DNA from: Streptomyces hundungensis | GTDB lineage: Bacteria > Actinomycetota > Actinomycetes > Streptomycetales > Streptomycetaceae | Assembly (NCBI RefSeq): GCF_003627815.1 | Contig: NZ_CP032698.1 | Span: 1,860,001 to 1,924,000 of the forward strand | Direction: 5' to 3' | Length of the DNA stretch: 64,000 bases | Shown here: positions 1-8,080 of the stretch, in pieces | Numbering within the stretch: the first letter of the stretch is position 1 | Layout of the letters: each line of letters opens with the position of its first letter | The notes under the pieces: model-generated | What the model saw: the letters and a program-made list of their open reading frames with translations, nothing else | Told to the model about the DNA's origin: nothing | Database searches by the model: none | Program-made: the position numbers and the translations under genes

Positions 1-385
1 CGACGGCCTTCTTGACGACGTCCTTGAGGGCCTCGGGTTTGGCGAGCGTGACGATGAGCCCGTCCACCTTCTGGTCGATGGCCGCCTGCACCAGCTGCGC
101 CTGCTGCTGCCCCTCCTTGTTCGCCGAGTACAGGAAGTCGACGTTGTCCTTGGCCGCGGCCTGTTTCGCGCCGCTCTGGACGATGTCCCAGAACGTGTCG
201 CCCTCGCCGGAGTGGGTCACCATCGCGATCTTGAGGCGGGGGGTGGATACCGCCTGGCCGCCGCTGGCCGGCGCGGAGCCCCTGTCCTCGGAGGACTTGC
301 CGCCCGAACTGCTACATCCGCCGACCGTGAGCGCCAGTGCGGCGACGGCCACGGCCGCCGTGGTCGCCGTGCGGGGTGTGCGCAT
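1..385 (-). CDS. ABC transporter sugar-binding lipoprotein (N-terminal part)
   Basis: Only the first 128 or so codons lie in the window; the rest is beyond the left edge. The reading starts with a short basic stretch, a hydrophobic helix and a lipobox (LTVGGC) followed by a Ser/Gly-rich linker, as in a lipoprotein signal peptide. The mature part begins with KIAMVTHSGEGDTFWD and continues to a QQQAQLVQAAIDQKVDGLIV stretch, which is characteristic of type-1 periplasmic sugar-binding proteins (ribose/inositol class). It should deliver a sugar or polyol to a membrane permease outside the cell membrane. The neighbouring GntR regulator and Gfo/Idh dehydrogenase suggest an inositol-like substrate; this is inference. 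The start is the ATG at 385, about 40 bp after a good -10 box. Confidence 0.85.
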   Translation of the reverse strand, partial: MRTPRTATTAAVAVAALALTVGGCSSSGGKSSEDRGSAPASGGQAVSTPRLKIAMVTHSGEGDTFWDIVQSGAKQAAAKDNVDFLYSANKEGQQQAQLVQAAIDQKVDGLIVTLAKPEALKDVVKKAV

Positions 386-427
386 GGGTTCCGCCTTCTG
401 TCCCGGCCGCCCGGTTGCGGCCGTTGA

Positions 428-472
428 GTTCTAGCGGCGGTTCCACGACACCGTCAATACTTTGTCCGAACA
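428..472 (-). promoter_or_regulatory. Promoter and GntR-type operator of the binding-protein gene
   Basis: On the minus strand a -35 TTGACG (457-452) and a -10 TAGAAC (433-428) are 18 bp apart. The -35 is embedded in GGACAAAGTATTGACGG, which matches the palindrome upstream of the dehydrogenase at 1350-1370 (shared core GGACAAAGTNTTGAC). A repressor bound here would cover the -35 box. Confidence 0.65.
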
Positions 473-524
473 TTCTTACGCGATGACGTCAGGGTGCCCC
501 GCCACGTCGGCGCCGCTGCCGATC

Positions 525-1298
525 TCACGGCCGTACAAGCAGCTGGAACTCGAAGGAGTAGCGCGAGGCGCGGTAGATGTGCGAGCCGAACTCGACGGCG
601 CGGCCCGTGTCGTCGAAGGTGGTGCGCTCCATGGTGAGCAGCGGCGCCCCCTCGGTCTCGGTCAGCAGATCGGCCTCCCGGGCGGTGGCCGCCCGCGCGC
701 CCACCGTCTGGCGTGCGCTGTGCAGGGTGATGCCCGCGCCCCGCATCAGCCGGTAGAGCCCGGTGCCCTCCAGATACTCGGTGTCCAGCGGGAGCAGCCC
801 GGCCGGCAGGTGGTTGCGCAGCCGGGCCATGGGCTCGCCGTGCGCGTACCGCAGCCGCTCCACCCGGTGTACGTCGCTGCCCTCGGGCACCCCGAGCGCG
901 GCCGCGACTTCGGCGGTGGCCGGTTCCAGGTTGTTGCGCAGCACGGTGGTGGCGGGCTTCTGGCCGGCCGCCTCCAGGTCGTCGTAGAGGCTGCTCAGTT
1001 CGAGCGGGCGCTTGACCTGGCTGTGCACGACCTGGGTGCCCACCCCTCGGCGGCGCACCAGGAGCCCCTTGTCGACCAGGGCCTGGATGGCCTGACGGAC
1101 GGTGGGCCGGGACAGCCCGAGCCGTCCCGCCAGGTCGATCTCGTTGCCGAGGAGGCTGCCAGGCGTGAGGGTGCCCTTCTCGATGGCCGCCTCCAACTGC
1201 TGCGAGAGCTGGAAGTAGAGCGGGACCGGGCTGGTGCGGTCCACGCTGAGCTGGAGCGGCTTGGGGAAGTCCGGCACGGATCTGGGCTGCTTGGGCAC
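525..1298 (-). CDS. GntR/HutC-family transcriptional regulator
   Basis: This 257-residue protein has an N-terminal winged helix of the GntR type (PLYFQLSQQLEAAIEKGTL, then a recognition region LGLSRPTVRQAIQALVDKGL at about residues 62-81). It is followed by a UTRA-type effector domain ending in the usual R-Y-SFEFQ motif. Such HutC regulators repress sugar or amino-acid catabolism and release DNA when a metabolite binds. It starts at GTG 1298. It sits between a sugar-binding lipoprotein and a sugar dehydrogenase whose promoters share a palindromic site, so it is the obvious candidate to bind both. The ligand cannot be read from sequence; myo-inositol or a derivative is a guess from context. 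Confidence 0.9.
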   Translation of the reverse strand: MPKQPRSVPDFPKPLQLSVDRTSPVPLYFQLSQQLEAAIEKGTLTPGSLLGNEIDLAGRLGLSRPTVRQAIQALVDKGLLVRRRGVGTQVVHSQVKRPLELSSLYDDLEAAGQKPATTVLRNNLEPATAEVAAALGVPEGSDVHRVERLRYAHGEPMARLRNHLPAGLLPLDTEYLEGTGLYRLMRGAGITLHSARQTVGARAATAREADLLTETEGAPLLTMERTTFDDTGRAVEFGSHIYRASRYSFEFQLLVRP

Positions 1299-1349
1299 GG
1301 GGCGAGCGTAGTGCGCGGGGGATGTTGACGGGAAGTCGTGAGGTTCGAT

Positions 1350-1393
1350 TGTCAGGACAAAGTCTTGACAGGATCGATCACCCCGGTCACGGT
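1350..1393 (+). promoter_or_regulatory. GntR-type operator and promoter of the Gfo/Idh gene
   Basis: Positions 1350-1370 form a near-palindrome: TGTCA-G-GAC-AAA-GTC-T-TGACA. Its right end is a perfect -35 TTGACA (1365-1370). A weak -10 (CACGGT, 1388-1393) follows after 17 bp, which would put the transcript start close to the ATG at 1400, so the mRNA may be leaderless. Confidence 0.6.
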
Positions 1394-1399
1394 GTGCCC

Positions 1400-2401
1400 A
1401 TGCGTATCGCAGTGATCGGGACGGGACGGATCGGCGCCTTTCACGCGGGGGTTCTGGCCCGCCATCCGGAGGTCCACGAGCTGGTGGTCGCGGACGCCGA
1501 CGTGGCGCGGGCCGTCGAGGTCGCGGCGTTGACCGGCGCGACGGCGAAGGCCACCGTGCCGGAGGCGTTCGCCGGGGCGGACGCGGTGGTGATCGCTTCG
1601 GCGACCTCCGCCCACGCCGGGCTCATCGCGGCCGCGGCCCGGGCCGGGCTGCCCGTCTTCTGTGAGAAACCGGTCGCCCTGGACGTGCCGGGGACGCTGG
1701 CGGCGCTCCGCGCGGTCGAGGCGGCGGGCACCGAACTCCAGCTCGGCTTCATGCGCCGCTTCGACGCGGGCTACCGGCACGCCCGGGAGCTGCTGCGCTC
1801 GGGCCGGCTCGGCCGGCTGCACACCGTGCGGGCCGTGACCTCCGACCCGGCGCCGCCGCCCGCCGCCTATCTGCCGCTGTCCGGCGGGCTCTACCGGGAC
1901 TGTCTGGTCCACGACTTCGACATCGTGCGCTGGGTGACCGGCCGCGAGGTCATGGAGGTGTACGCGACGGGCTCGGACGCCGGGCCCGCGATGTTCCGCG
2001 CGGCCGGCGACATCGACACGGCCGCCGCCGTCCTCACCCTGGACGACGACACCCTGGTGACGGCGACGGCCACCCGCTGCAACGGCGCCGGCTATGACGT
2101 ACGGCTCGAACTGGCCGGGGATCAGGACCAGTTCGCGGTGGGCCTGGACGACCGCACCCCGCTGACCTCGGCCGAACCGCAGGGCCCCGGCCGCCCCGAC
2201 AAGCCGTGGACCGGGTTCCTCGATCGGTTCGCGCCCGCGTACGAGGCCGAGCTGGACGCCTTCGTCCGGCTGGTGCGCGGCGAGGCGCCCAACCCCTGCG
2301 ACGGCCGGGACGCCCTGGCGGCCCTGCGCGTCGCGGAGGCGTGCGAACTGTCGCGCAGGGAGCGCCGGGTGGTGCGGGTCGCCGAGATCCCGGCCGGCTG
2401 A
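1400..2401 (+). CDS. Gfo/Idh/MocA-family oxidoreductase (inositol 2-dehydrogenase-like)
   Basis: This 333-residue NAD(P)-dependent dehydrogenase opens with a Rossmann motif (IAVIGTGRIGAFHA). It has the family EKP motif with catalytic Lys90 (VFCEKPVALD) and the active-site segment GLYRDCLVHDFDIVRW with Asp167 and His171, as in inositol 2-dehydrogenases. It would oxidise a cyclic polyol or sugar in the cytosol. The ATG at 1400 is chosen because the Rossmann strand starts directly there; an upstream extension would run through the operator. Together with the GntR regulator and the binding lipoprotein it forms a small sugar-utilisation locus. IolG identity is plausible, but the substrate is not provable from sequence. 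Confidence 0.8.
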   Translation: MRIAVIGTGRIGAFHAGVLARHPEVHELVVADADVARAVEVAALTGATAKATVPEAFAGADAVVIASATSAHAGLIAAAARAGLPVFCEKPVALDVPGTLAALRAVEAAGTELQLGFMRRFDAGYRHARELLRSGRLGRLHTVRAVTSDPAPPPAAYLPLSGGLYRDCLVHDFDIVRWVTGREVMEVYATGSDAGPAMFRAAGDIDTAAAVLTLDDDTLVTATATRCNGAGYDVRLELAGDQDQFAVGLDDRTPLTSAEPQGPGRPDKPWTGFLDRFAPAYEAELDAFVRLVRGEAPNPCDGRDALAALRVAEACELSRRERRVVRVAEIPAG

Positions 2402-2402
2402 C

Positions 2403-3605
2403 CTACCAGCGCACCGGGAGCCGCAGCGGGCCGCGCATCATCATGCCGGTACGCCACTGGAGGGCCGCCGGATGGATGTCGAGGGCCAGCTCCGGACAGC
2501 GGTCGAGCAGGGTGCGCACCGCGATTCGGGCTTCTAGCCGGGCCAGCGGGGCGCCCAGGCAGTAGTGGATGCCGTGCCCGAAGGCGACATGGCCCCGGGC
2601 ATCGCGACGGATGTCGAAGCGGTCCGGCTCGGCGAACCGCGCCGGGTCGCGGTCGGCGTCGGCCAGCGCGACGAGCACCAACTGGCCACCTCCGGGCACC
2701 AGCGTCCCGGCGATCTCGACCGGTTCCCGGGTGAAGCGGGCCGTCGGCGTCTCGACCGGGCCGTCGTAGCGCAGCATCTCCTCGACCGCGTTGTCGATGA
2801 GCCCGTCGAAGTCGGCGCGCAGCGCGGCCAGTTGGTCGGGGTGGCCGAGCAGGGCGAGCATGCCGTTGGAGATGAGGTTGACGGTGGTCTCGTGGCCGGC
2901 GATCAGGAGCAGCCAGACCATGCCGAGGAGTTCGTCGTGGGAGAGGTGGTCGCCGCCCTCCTCGTCGGCGGCCCGGATCAGCGCGCTGACCAGGTCGTCG
3001 CCGGGGTGAGCGCGCTTGTCGGCGAGCAGCCGCGTCAGATACTCCTTGACGGCCGCCGCGGCGGCGAGCCGGTCGTCGAGAGCGGGCGCCGAGACGGAGA
3101 CGTTGGACCACTCCCGGAACTGCTCCTGGTCCAGGGCGGGCACGCCGATGAGTTCGCAGATCACGGTGATCGGCAGCGGGAAGGAGAGGGCCTCGACGAG
3201 GTCGGCCCGCCGGTCGGGGGCGGCCAGCATCGCGTCGACGAAGGCGTCGGTCATCTCCCGCACGCGCGGGGCGAGCGCCTCGATGCGGCGGGGGGTGAAC
3301 TCGCGGGTCACCAGCTTGCGGAGCCGGGTGTGATCGGGCGGGTCGGAGCTGAGCATGGTGATGCCGGAGGAGACCTGCTGGACGCCGAGGCCGGGCGCCG
3401 CGTTGCGCCACTCCTTGGACAGGCGGTCGTCGGCGAGGGCGGCCCGCCCGGCCTCGTACCCCACGACGAGCCAGGCCTCGGCGCCCTCCGGCATCCGGAT
3501 GCGGTGCACGGGACCCCGGCCGCGCAACTCGGCGTACACCGGGTAGGGGTCGCGGGTGAAGTCCTCGCCCAGTGCGGCCAGATCGACTACGACTTCGCTG
3601 GTCAA
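2403..3605 (-). CDS. Cytochrome P450 (CYP107-like), copy 1
   Basis: This is a 400-residue soluble bacterial P450. The I-helix oxygen-binding motif AGHETT is at 236-241, the ExxR pair at Glu276/Arg279, and the heme loop FGHGIHYCLGAPLAR carries the thiolate Cys349. It would hydroxylate or epoxidise a small molecule using electrons from a ferredoxin; no ferredoxin or reductase gene is adjacent. The start is TTG 3605, preceded by a GGAGG 8 nt upstream; frames further upstream lack a ribosome site. It is a clear paralogue of the P450 at 4577-5761, with shared EEMLRY and FDIRR segments and a shared PVRW C-terminus, and the two flank a zinc-ribbon gene read from the other strand. Confidence 0.93.
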   Translation of the reverse strand: MTSEVVVDLAALGEDFTRDPYPVYAELRGRGPVHRIRMPEGAEAWLVVGYEAGRAALADDRLSKEWRNAAPGLGVQQVSSGITMLSSDPPDHTRLRKLVTREFTPRRIEALAPRVREMTDAFVDAMLAAPDRRADLVEALSFPLPITVICELIGVPALDQEQFREWSNVSVSAPALDDRLAAAAAVKEYLTRLLADKRAHPGDDLVSALIRAADEEGGDHLSHDELLGMVWLLLIAGHETTVNLISNGMLALLGHPDQLAALRADFDGLIDNAVEEMLRYDGPVETPTARFTREPVEIAGTLVPGGGQLVLVALADADRDPARFAEPDRFDIRRDARGHVAFGHGIHYCLGAPLARLEARIAVRTLLDRCPELALDIHPAALQWRTGMMMRGPLRLPVRW

Positions 3606-3804
3606 CGGGTGTCCCTCCAGGACGGTCCGGTGGGTATGAGCGGACAGTACGGCGCCCGGGGGATGCGTGCGGGAGCTTTCGGGCAGCGGATGCGGGATCG
3701 GTATCGGCCGCCGGCGTCCCCGCCGCCCTCGTCGAGCGGGATCGGCCCTGCCCAACTCGCGGCCGACCATGGAGCTTTACCCTGGTCGGAGCGAGGGAGG
3801 CAAG

Positions 3805-4575
3805 GTGCTGAGGCGTTGGTGGTTCATGGAGCGGCTGCGCCCGACCGTGCCGGAGCAGCGGACACCCGAGGTGTCCAAGGAGCGGCAGCAGTTGGTCCTG
3901 GAGGAGTGGGCGGCGGCCCGGGAGCGGCTCGACCGGCTGGTGTCGGCGCGGGTGACGGCGGTCGGCGACGTGTTGCGCACGGCCGAACTGCCGCCGGGCG
4001 CCGGCCTGTCCGCGCCTCCCGGGTCCGATCCCCGCGCACGGAGTGACTGCGCCTGGGCCTTCGACGCGTTCCAGGCGGCGGGCAAACTGCTCGACGAGGC
4101 GGCCGATCTGCCCGATCTGGCGGCCGCGGCGGTCCTCGCCGACCGCGCCCTGGAGCGGTTCGCGGCGGTGCACGCGCGGGCGGCCGGACAACCGGTGCCC
4201 AAGGCGGCCCGGCGCTGCTTCTACAACCCGCTGCACATGGCCGCCGAGGACACCAGCTCCCCCGCCCGCAAACAACACCGCCAGCGCGCCAGACGCCGTA
4301 CCGGACCGCGTGAGGCGGCGGCCGACCGGCGCCCCGCCTGCCCGTCGTGCCGGCGGGCGATCCTGGCCGGCCAGACGCCGGACGTCCTGCCGGCGCTCAT
4401 CCCGGTGAAGCTGTCCCGGCTGCGCACCGCCCGGGTCCTGGTGCCGTACTACGCGGTGCCGCAGCAGTGGTCGCTGTGGTCGGTATGCGCCTGTGGGGCG
4501 TACGGGGACGAGTGGCCCTCGCTGGTGCTGCGCGGCGAGCACCGCAAGCGGGCCGCGGCCGCGCGCAAGAGGTGA
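3805..4575 (+). CDS. Conserved hypothetical zinc-ribbon protein
   Basis: A 256-residue protein of unknown function. The N-terminal half is a helical, charged region (KERQQLVLEEWAAARERLDR). A CFYNPLHM motif precedes a basic stretch, and the C-terminal part holds two Cys pairs (CPSC and CACG) that should form one zinc ribbon. The family is familiar from Streptomyces genomes, but I know no role for it. GTG 3805 is chosen because a GGGAGG lies just upstream; ATG 3769 is an alternative without a ribosome site. It lies between two paralogous P450 genes on the opposite strand, and its stop is one base from the downstream P450's stop, so the arrangement is convergent and tightly packed. Confidence 0.65.
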   Translation: MLRRWWFMERLRPTVPEQRTPEVSKERQQLVLEEWAAARERLDRLVSARVTAVGDVLRTAELPPGAGLSAPPGSDPRARSDCAWAFDAFQAAGKLLDEAADLPDLAAAAVLADRALERFAAVHARAAGQPVPKAARRCFYNPLHMAAEDTSSPARKQHRQRARRRTGPREAAADRRPACPSCRRAILAGQTPDVLPALIPVKLSRLRTARVLVPYYAVPQQWSLWSVCACGAYGDEWPSLVLRGEHRKRAAAARKR

Positions 4576-4576
4576 G

Positions 4577-5761
4577 TCACCAGCGCACCGGCAGATGACG
4601 TACGCCCCGGATGAGCATCCCGGGCAGCCAGTCCAACTCGGCTTTCTCGTCGGCCAGTTGGAGGTCCGGGGCGCGTTCGAGGAGGGTGCGGATCGCGATC
4701 CGGCCCTCCATGCGGGCGAGCGGGGCGCCGAGGCAGAAGTGGATGCCGTGGCCGAAGGCGAGATGGCTCTGCGGGGTGCGCCGGATGTCGAACCGGTCCG
4801 GGTCGCTGTGGCGCCGGGGGTCGCGTCCCGCGGAGGCGAGGGCGATCAGGACGGGTGCGCCGGCCGGGACGAGGACGTCGCCGATCCGCACGGCCTCGCG
4901 GGTGAAACGGTAGGTGGCGGTCTCCACGGGTCCTTCGTAGCGCAGCATCTCCTCGACGGCGCCGTCGATGAGCCCGTCGAAGTTGGCGCGCAGCGCGGCG
5001 AGTTGCTCGGGGTGGTCGAGCAGGGCCCGTACGCCGTTGGAGATCAGGTTGACGGTGGTCTCGTGGCCCGCGACCAGCAGCAGGAAGGCCATGCCGATGA
5101 GTTCGTCGTGGGAGAGCCGGTCGCCGTCCTCGTCGCGTGCCCGGATCAGGGCGCTGAGCAAGTCGTCTGCGGGGCTCGCGGCGCGTTTGGCCTCGATGAG
5201 ACGGGCGAGGTACGCGCCGATCTCACGGACGGCCTCTCCCCCGTCGTCCGTGAGCGGCGCGACGGCCTGGTTGGAGAGCACGCGGAAGGCCTCGCGGTCG
5301 AGGTCGGGCACGCCGACGAGCTCGGAGATGACCGTCATCGGCAGCGGGAAGGCCAGCGAGTCGACCAGGTCGGCGGTGCGGTCGGGGGCGGCCAGCATGG
5401 TGTCGAGGAGCGCGTCGGTGACCTCCTGGACGCGGGGCCGCAGCGCCTCGACGCGGCGCGGGGTGAACTCCCGCGCCACCAGCCCGCGCAGCCGGGTGTG
5501 CTGCGGCGGGTCGGTCTCCAGCATGTTGGAGCTCACGGGCAGTTCGACGTAGCCCTCCTCGGCCAGCGGCCGCCAGTCCTTCACCAGGCGCGGGTCGGCG
5601 AGCGCGGCCCTCGCCTCCTCATGGCCGACGATCAGCCACACGTCCCCTCCGGCCGGCGTGCGCACCAGGTGGGCCGGGCCCGCGGCACGCAACGCGGCGT
5701 ACGTCGGATGGGGGTCGGCGTTGAACTCCTCGGCGTGCTCACTCAGATCGACAACCGGCAT
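4577..5761 (-). CDS. Cytochrome P450 (CYP107-like), copy 2
   Basis: A 394-residue P450 with all signature elements: AGHETT at 231-236, ExxR at Glu271/Arg274, and heme loop FGHGIHFCLGAPLAR with Cys343. It is closely related to the P450 at 2403-3605, suggesting a local duplication followed by divergence. The start is ATG 5761 with a GGAGG about 9 nt upstream. It ends next to the stop of the convergent zinc-ribbon gene. No redox partner, polyketide or terpene gene is nearby, so the substrate is unknown. A two-component response regulator gene lies upstream in the same direction (gap 25 bp), but co-transcription is uncertain. Confidence 0.93.
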   Translation of the reverse strand: MPVVDLSEHAEEFNADPHPTYAALRAAGPAHLVRTPAGGDVWLIVGHEEARAALADPRLVKDWRPLAEEGYVELPVSSNMLETDPPQHTRLRGLVAREFTPRRVEALRPRVQEVTDALLDTMLAAPDRTADLVDSLAFPLPMTVISELVGVPDLDREAFRVLSNQAVAPLTDDGGEAVREIGAYLARLIEAKRAASPADDLLSALIRARDEDGDRLSHDELIGMAFLLLVAGHETTVNLISNGVRALLDHPEQLAALRANFDGLIDGAVEEMLRYEGPVETATYRFTREAVRIGDVLVPAGAPVLIALASAGRDPRRHSDPDRFDIRRTPQSHLAFGHGIHFCLGAPLARMEGRIAIRTLLERAPDLQLADEKAELDWLPGMLIRGVRHLPVRW

Positions 5762-5786
5762 GTCCCCGCCCTCCGTTCGGTTTCCG

Positions 5787-6470
5787 TCAGCCTACGTCGC
5801 CGTCCGGCCCGTCGAGCAGCCCGGCATCGTGCACCAACAGGGCGATCTGCACACGGTTGTTGAGGCCCAGCTTGGCGAGGACGCGGGAGACGTGGGTCTT
5901 GACGGTGGGCACGCTCAAGTACAGGCGGGCGGAGATCTCGGCGTTGGAGTGGCCGCGCCCGACGGCGACGGCGACCTCGCGTTCGCGCTCGGCGAGCAGT
6001 GCGACGCGCTCACGGGCGCGGGCCGCGCGGTCGCCGGGGGCGCTCGCGCCGCCGGACACCTGGGTCATCAACTGCCGCAGGACGGCTGGCGAGAGCACCG
6101 GATCGCCCTGGGCCACCCGGCGTACGGCGGCGACGATCTCGGCGGGCGGGGTGTCCTTCAGGACGAATCCGGCGGCTCCGGCCCGCAGCGCCCGCAGCAC
6201 CTGCTCGTCGGCGTGGAAGGTGGTCAACACGATCACGTCGGGTGCGTCGGGGCGGGCGCGCAGCGTCTCGGTGGCGGTGAGGCCGTCGACGTGCGGCATC
6301 CGGATGTCCATGAGCACGACGTCCGGGCGTACCTCCAGGGCGAGTTGGGCGACGCCCGCGCCGTCGGCCGCCTCGCCGACGATCTCGATGTCGTCGGCGC
6401 CGCCGAGCATGAAGGTGAGTCCCGCGCGGACCAGGGGGTCGTCGTCGACGATGAGCAGGCGGATGGTCAT
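5787..6470 (-). CDS. Two-component response regulator, NarL/LuxR family
   Basis: A 227-residue regulator. The receiver domain (about 1-120) has the acidic pocket DDD, the phospho-acceptor Asp in VVLMDIRMP, and the conserved Thr/Lys (VLTTF, LKDT). The C-terminal LuxR helix-turn-helix (about 160-220) reads EREREVAVAVGRGHSNAEISARLYLSV in part. It should bind DNA when phosphorylated by the kinase encoded just upstream. The start is ATG 6470, which overlaps the kinase stop (ATGA), implying translational coupling; an ATG three codons earlier is possible but less likely. Target genes are not evident here. Confidence 0.92.
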   Translation of the reverse strand: MTIRLLIVDDDPLVRAGLTFMLGGADDIEIVGEAADGAGVAQLALEVRPDVVLMDIRMPHVDGLTATETLRARPDAPDVIVLTTFHADEQVLRALRAGAAGFVLKDTPPAEIVAAVRRVAQGDPVLSPAVLRQLMTQVSGGASAPGDRAARARERVALLAEREREVAVAVGRGHSNAEISARLYLSVPTVKTHVSRVLAKLGLNNRVQIALLVHDAGLLDGPDGDVG

Positions 6471-7690
6471 GCGGGCCACGGTAGCCAGGCCAGCACGGTG
6501 AACGAGCCGTCGGGTCCGGGCCCGTGGCGGAGCCGGCCGCCGGCCAGGGCGGCGCGTTCGGTGAGCCCGATGAGGCCCTGCCCGGATCCGGGCACCTCGG
6601 GCACCGGGCCCGGGGGCGCGGGGTTGCGGACCTCGATGGTGAGCCCTTCGCCCGGGCGGCCGGTCACGGTGACGGTGACCTCGGCGCCGGGTGCGTGCTT
6701 ACGGGCGTTGGTGAGGGCCTCCTGGGCGATGCGGTAGGCGTTGCGCCCGGTGGCGGCGGGGACGCCGGAGGTGTCCGGGATGCGGTGGTCCAGGGCCACC
6801 TCCATGCCGGCCTCGCGGGATTCGGCGACGAGCGCGTCGAGGGTGGCGAGGGTGGGCTGGGGCCGGTCGTCGGCGCCCTCGCCGGGGCTGCGCAGCACCC
6901 CGATGATCTGCCGCAGGTCCTGGAGCGCCTCGTGCGCGCTGTCCCGGATGACCCCAGCGGCGCGGGCGACCTGGGCCGGCGGCGCGTCCGGGCGGAATTC
7001 GAGGGCACCCGCGTGCACCGAGAGCAGGGTGAGCCGGTGGGCGAGTACGTCGTGCATCTCGCGGGCGATGGCCTCGCGGGCGAGCCGCTGCGCGTTGTCG
7101 GCCCGCAGCGCCGCCTCGGCCTCGGCGCGGGCGGCCCGCTCGCGCAGCGCGACGACGAGCTGGCGCCGGGAGCGTACGAGCATGCCCCAGCCGATGGCCA
7201 GCAGGATCAGCACGGTGCCCGCGACGGCGTTGGTGAGCCAGTTCGTGGTCGGGTCGGGGCGCAGCACGGGCTGGACCACCGAACTGACCACGGCGCCCAC
7301 GCCCACCGCGAGCACGACGGGCTTGAACGGCCGGTGCACGGCGAGGCTGAACAGGGCGACCAGGAACGCCCCCGAGGCGACCGGCGCGACCAGGGACACC
7401 GCGGCGAGCGCCACCGCGAGCGCGACCGGGCGCCGGCGCCGCAGCCACACCGCGCAGCACGCCGCGGCGCCCACCATCTGGTCGACGAGGAGCAGGGTGT
7501 CGGAGTAGCCGGGCGTCTTGTCGAGGGCGTCGGCGGTGAGCATGCCGATCAGGGCGGCGGCGAGGAAGGCGCAGATGTCGACGACCCAGTCGCGGACGGT
7601 GCGCCGGGGCCCGGCCCGGTCGCCGGGCAACTCGGGGTCGGCCACCGCCGAGGGCAGCAGCCAGCGGAACTCGGGGCCGGCACGTGTCAT
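6467..7690 (-). CDS. Sensor histidine kinase (HisKA_3 / NarX-type)
   Basis: A 407-residue membrane kinase. Four or more hydrophobic segments occupy about residues 30-160. A coiled region follows, then the dimerisation/phospho-acceptor motif REMHDVLAHRLTLLS with its His, and a C-terminal GHKL ATPase domain (NAYRIAQEALTNARKHA as N-box, GSGQGLIGL as G-box). It senses an unknown membrane or envelope signal and phosphorylates the response regulator whose gene overlaps its 3' end by 4 bp. ATG 7690 is used because the first hydrophobic helix follows after a short soluble leader. No adjacent transporter identifies the stimulus. Confidence 0.9.
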   Translation of the reverse strand: MTRAGPEFRWLLPSAVADPELPGDRAGPRRTVRDWVVDICAFLAAALIGMLTADALDKTPGYSDTLLLVDQMVGAAACCAVWLRRRRPVALAVALAAVSLVAPVASGAFLVALFSLAVHRPFKPVVLAVGVGAVVSSVVQPVLRPDPTTNWLTNAVAGTVLILLAIGWGMLVRSRRQLVVALRERAARAEAEAALRADNAQRLAREAIAREMHDVLAHRLTLLSVHAGALEFRPDAPPAQVARAAGVIRDSAHEALQDLRQIIGVLRSPGEGADDRPQPTLATLDALVAESREAGMEVALDHRIPDTSGVPAATGRNAYRIAQEALTNARKHAPGAEVTVTVTGRPGEGLTIEVRNPAPPGPVPEVPGSGQGLIGLTERAALAGGRLRHGPGPDGSFTVLAWLPWPA

Positions 7691-7835
7691 GTCGACAAAG
7701 TTACGCAGCCGGCGGGCCCGGCGGCACACGCGGGACGCGGCTCGCTACCAAAGTCGCGGCGGCGAAGACTTTGGACGCGGGGAGGTGTTCCGACGGCCGA
7801 CGCGGCGCCGGGCCCGCTCCGCGCAGGGTCGGGGC

Positions 7836-8039
7836 ATGAGGAAATTCCTGGAGGTCACCGGGTGGCTGCTGCTGCTTCAGGGCATCGGCGGGCTGCTGCA
7901 CACGTGGACAGGATGGTTCGAGCAGTGGGCGTTGGTGTACCGCGTCGGCCTGCTGGACGGCCATGAGGTCTTCGCGAGCATCGTGCTCGCGGTGGCGGGC
8001 GCGGCGGTGCTCATCGCCTCGGAGCGCGTACGCCCCTAG
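7836..8039 (+). CDS. Small two-helix membrane protein, hypothetical
   Basis: A 67-residue protein with two hydrophobic helices (VTGWLLLLQGIGGLLHTW and IVLAVAGAAVLIASE) joined by a short polar loop. The size and pattern fit a family of small Streptomyces membrane proteins of unknown function. It is transcribed divergently from the sensor kinase at 6467-7690, with about 145 bp between them. The ATG at 7836 is preceded by only a weak G-rich ribosome site. Co-regulation with the two-component system is possible, but nothing in the sequence proves it. Confidence 0.6.
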   Translation: MRKFLEVTGWLLLLQGIGGLLHTWTGWFEQWALVYRVGLLDGHEVFASIVLAVAGAAVLIASERVRP

Positions 8040-8080
8040 CCGGGCCGGGTCGCGCCCCGCCGGCCCCGACTCGTGCCCGC

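Noticed and set aside
1350..1370. Similarity of the GntR operator to the uricase/catalase palindrome (shared ACAAAGTNTTGAC)
   Set aside because: The symmetry axes and half-sites differ (TGTCA-N11-TGACA versus TTCAAC-N5-GTTGAM), and the overlap largely reflects a shared -35 TTGAC. I treat them as separate operators.
2122..4542. 806-codon minus-strand frame overlapping the dehydrogenase and P450 region
   Set aside because: Low-complexity Arg/Pro/Ala-rich translation in a shadow frame of the P450 and zinc-ribbon genes.
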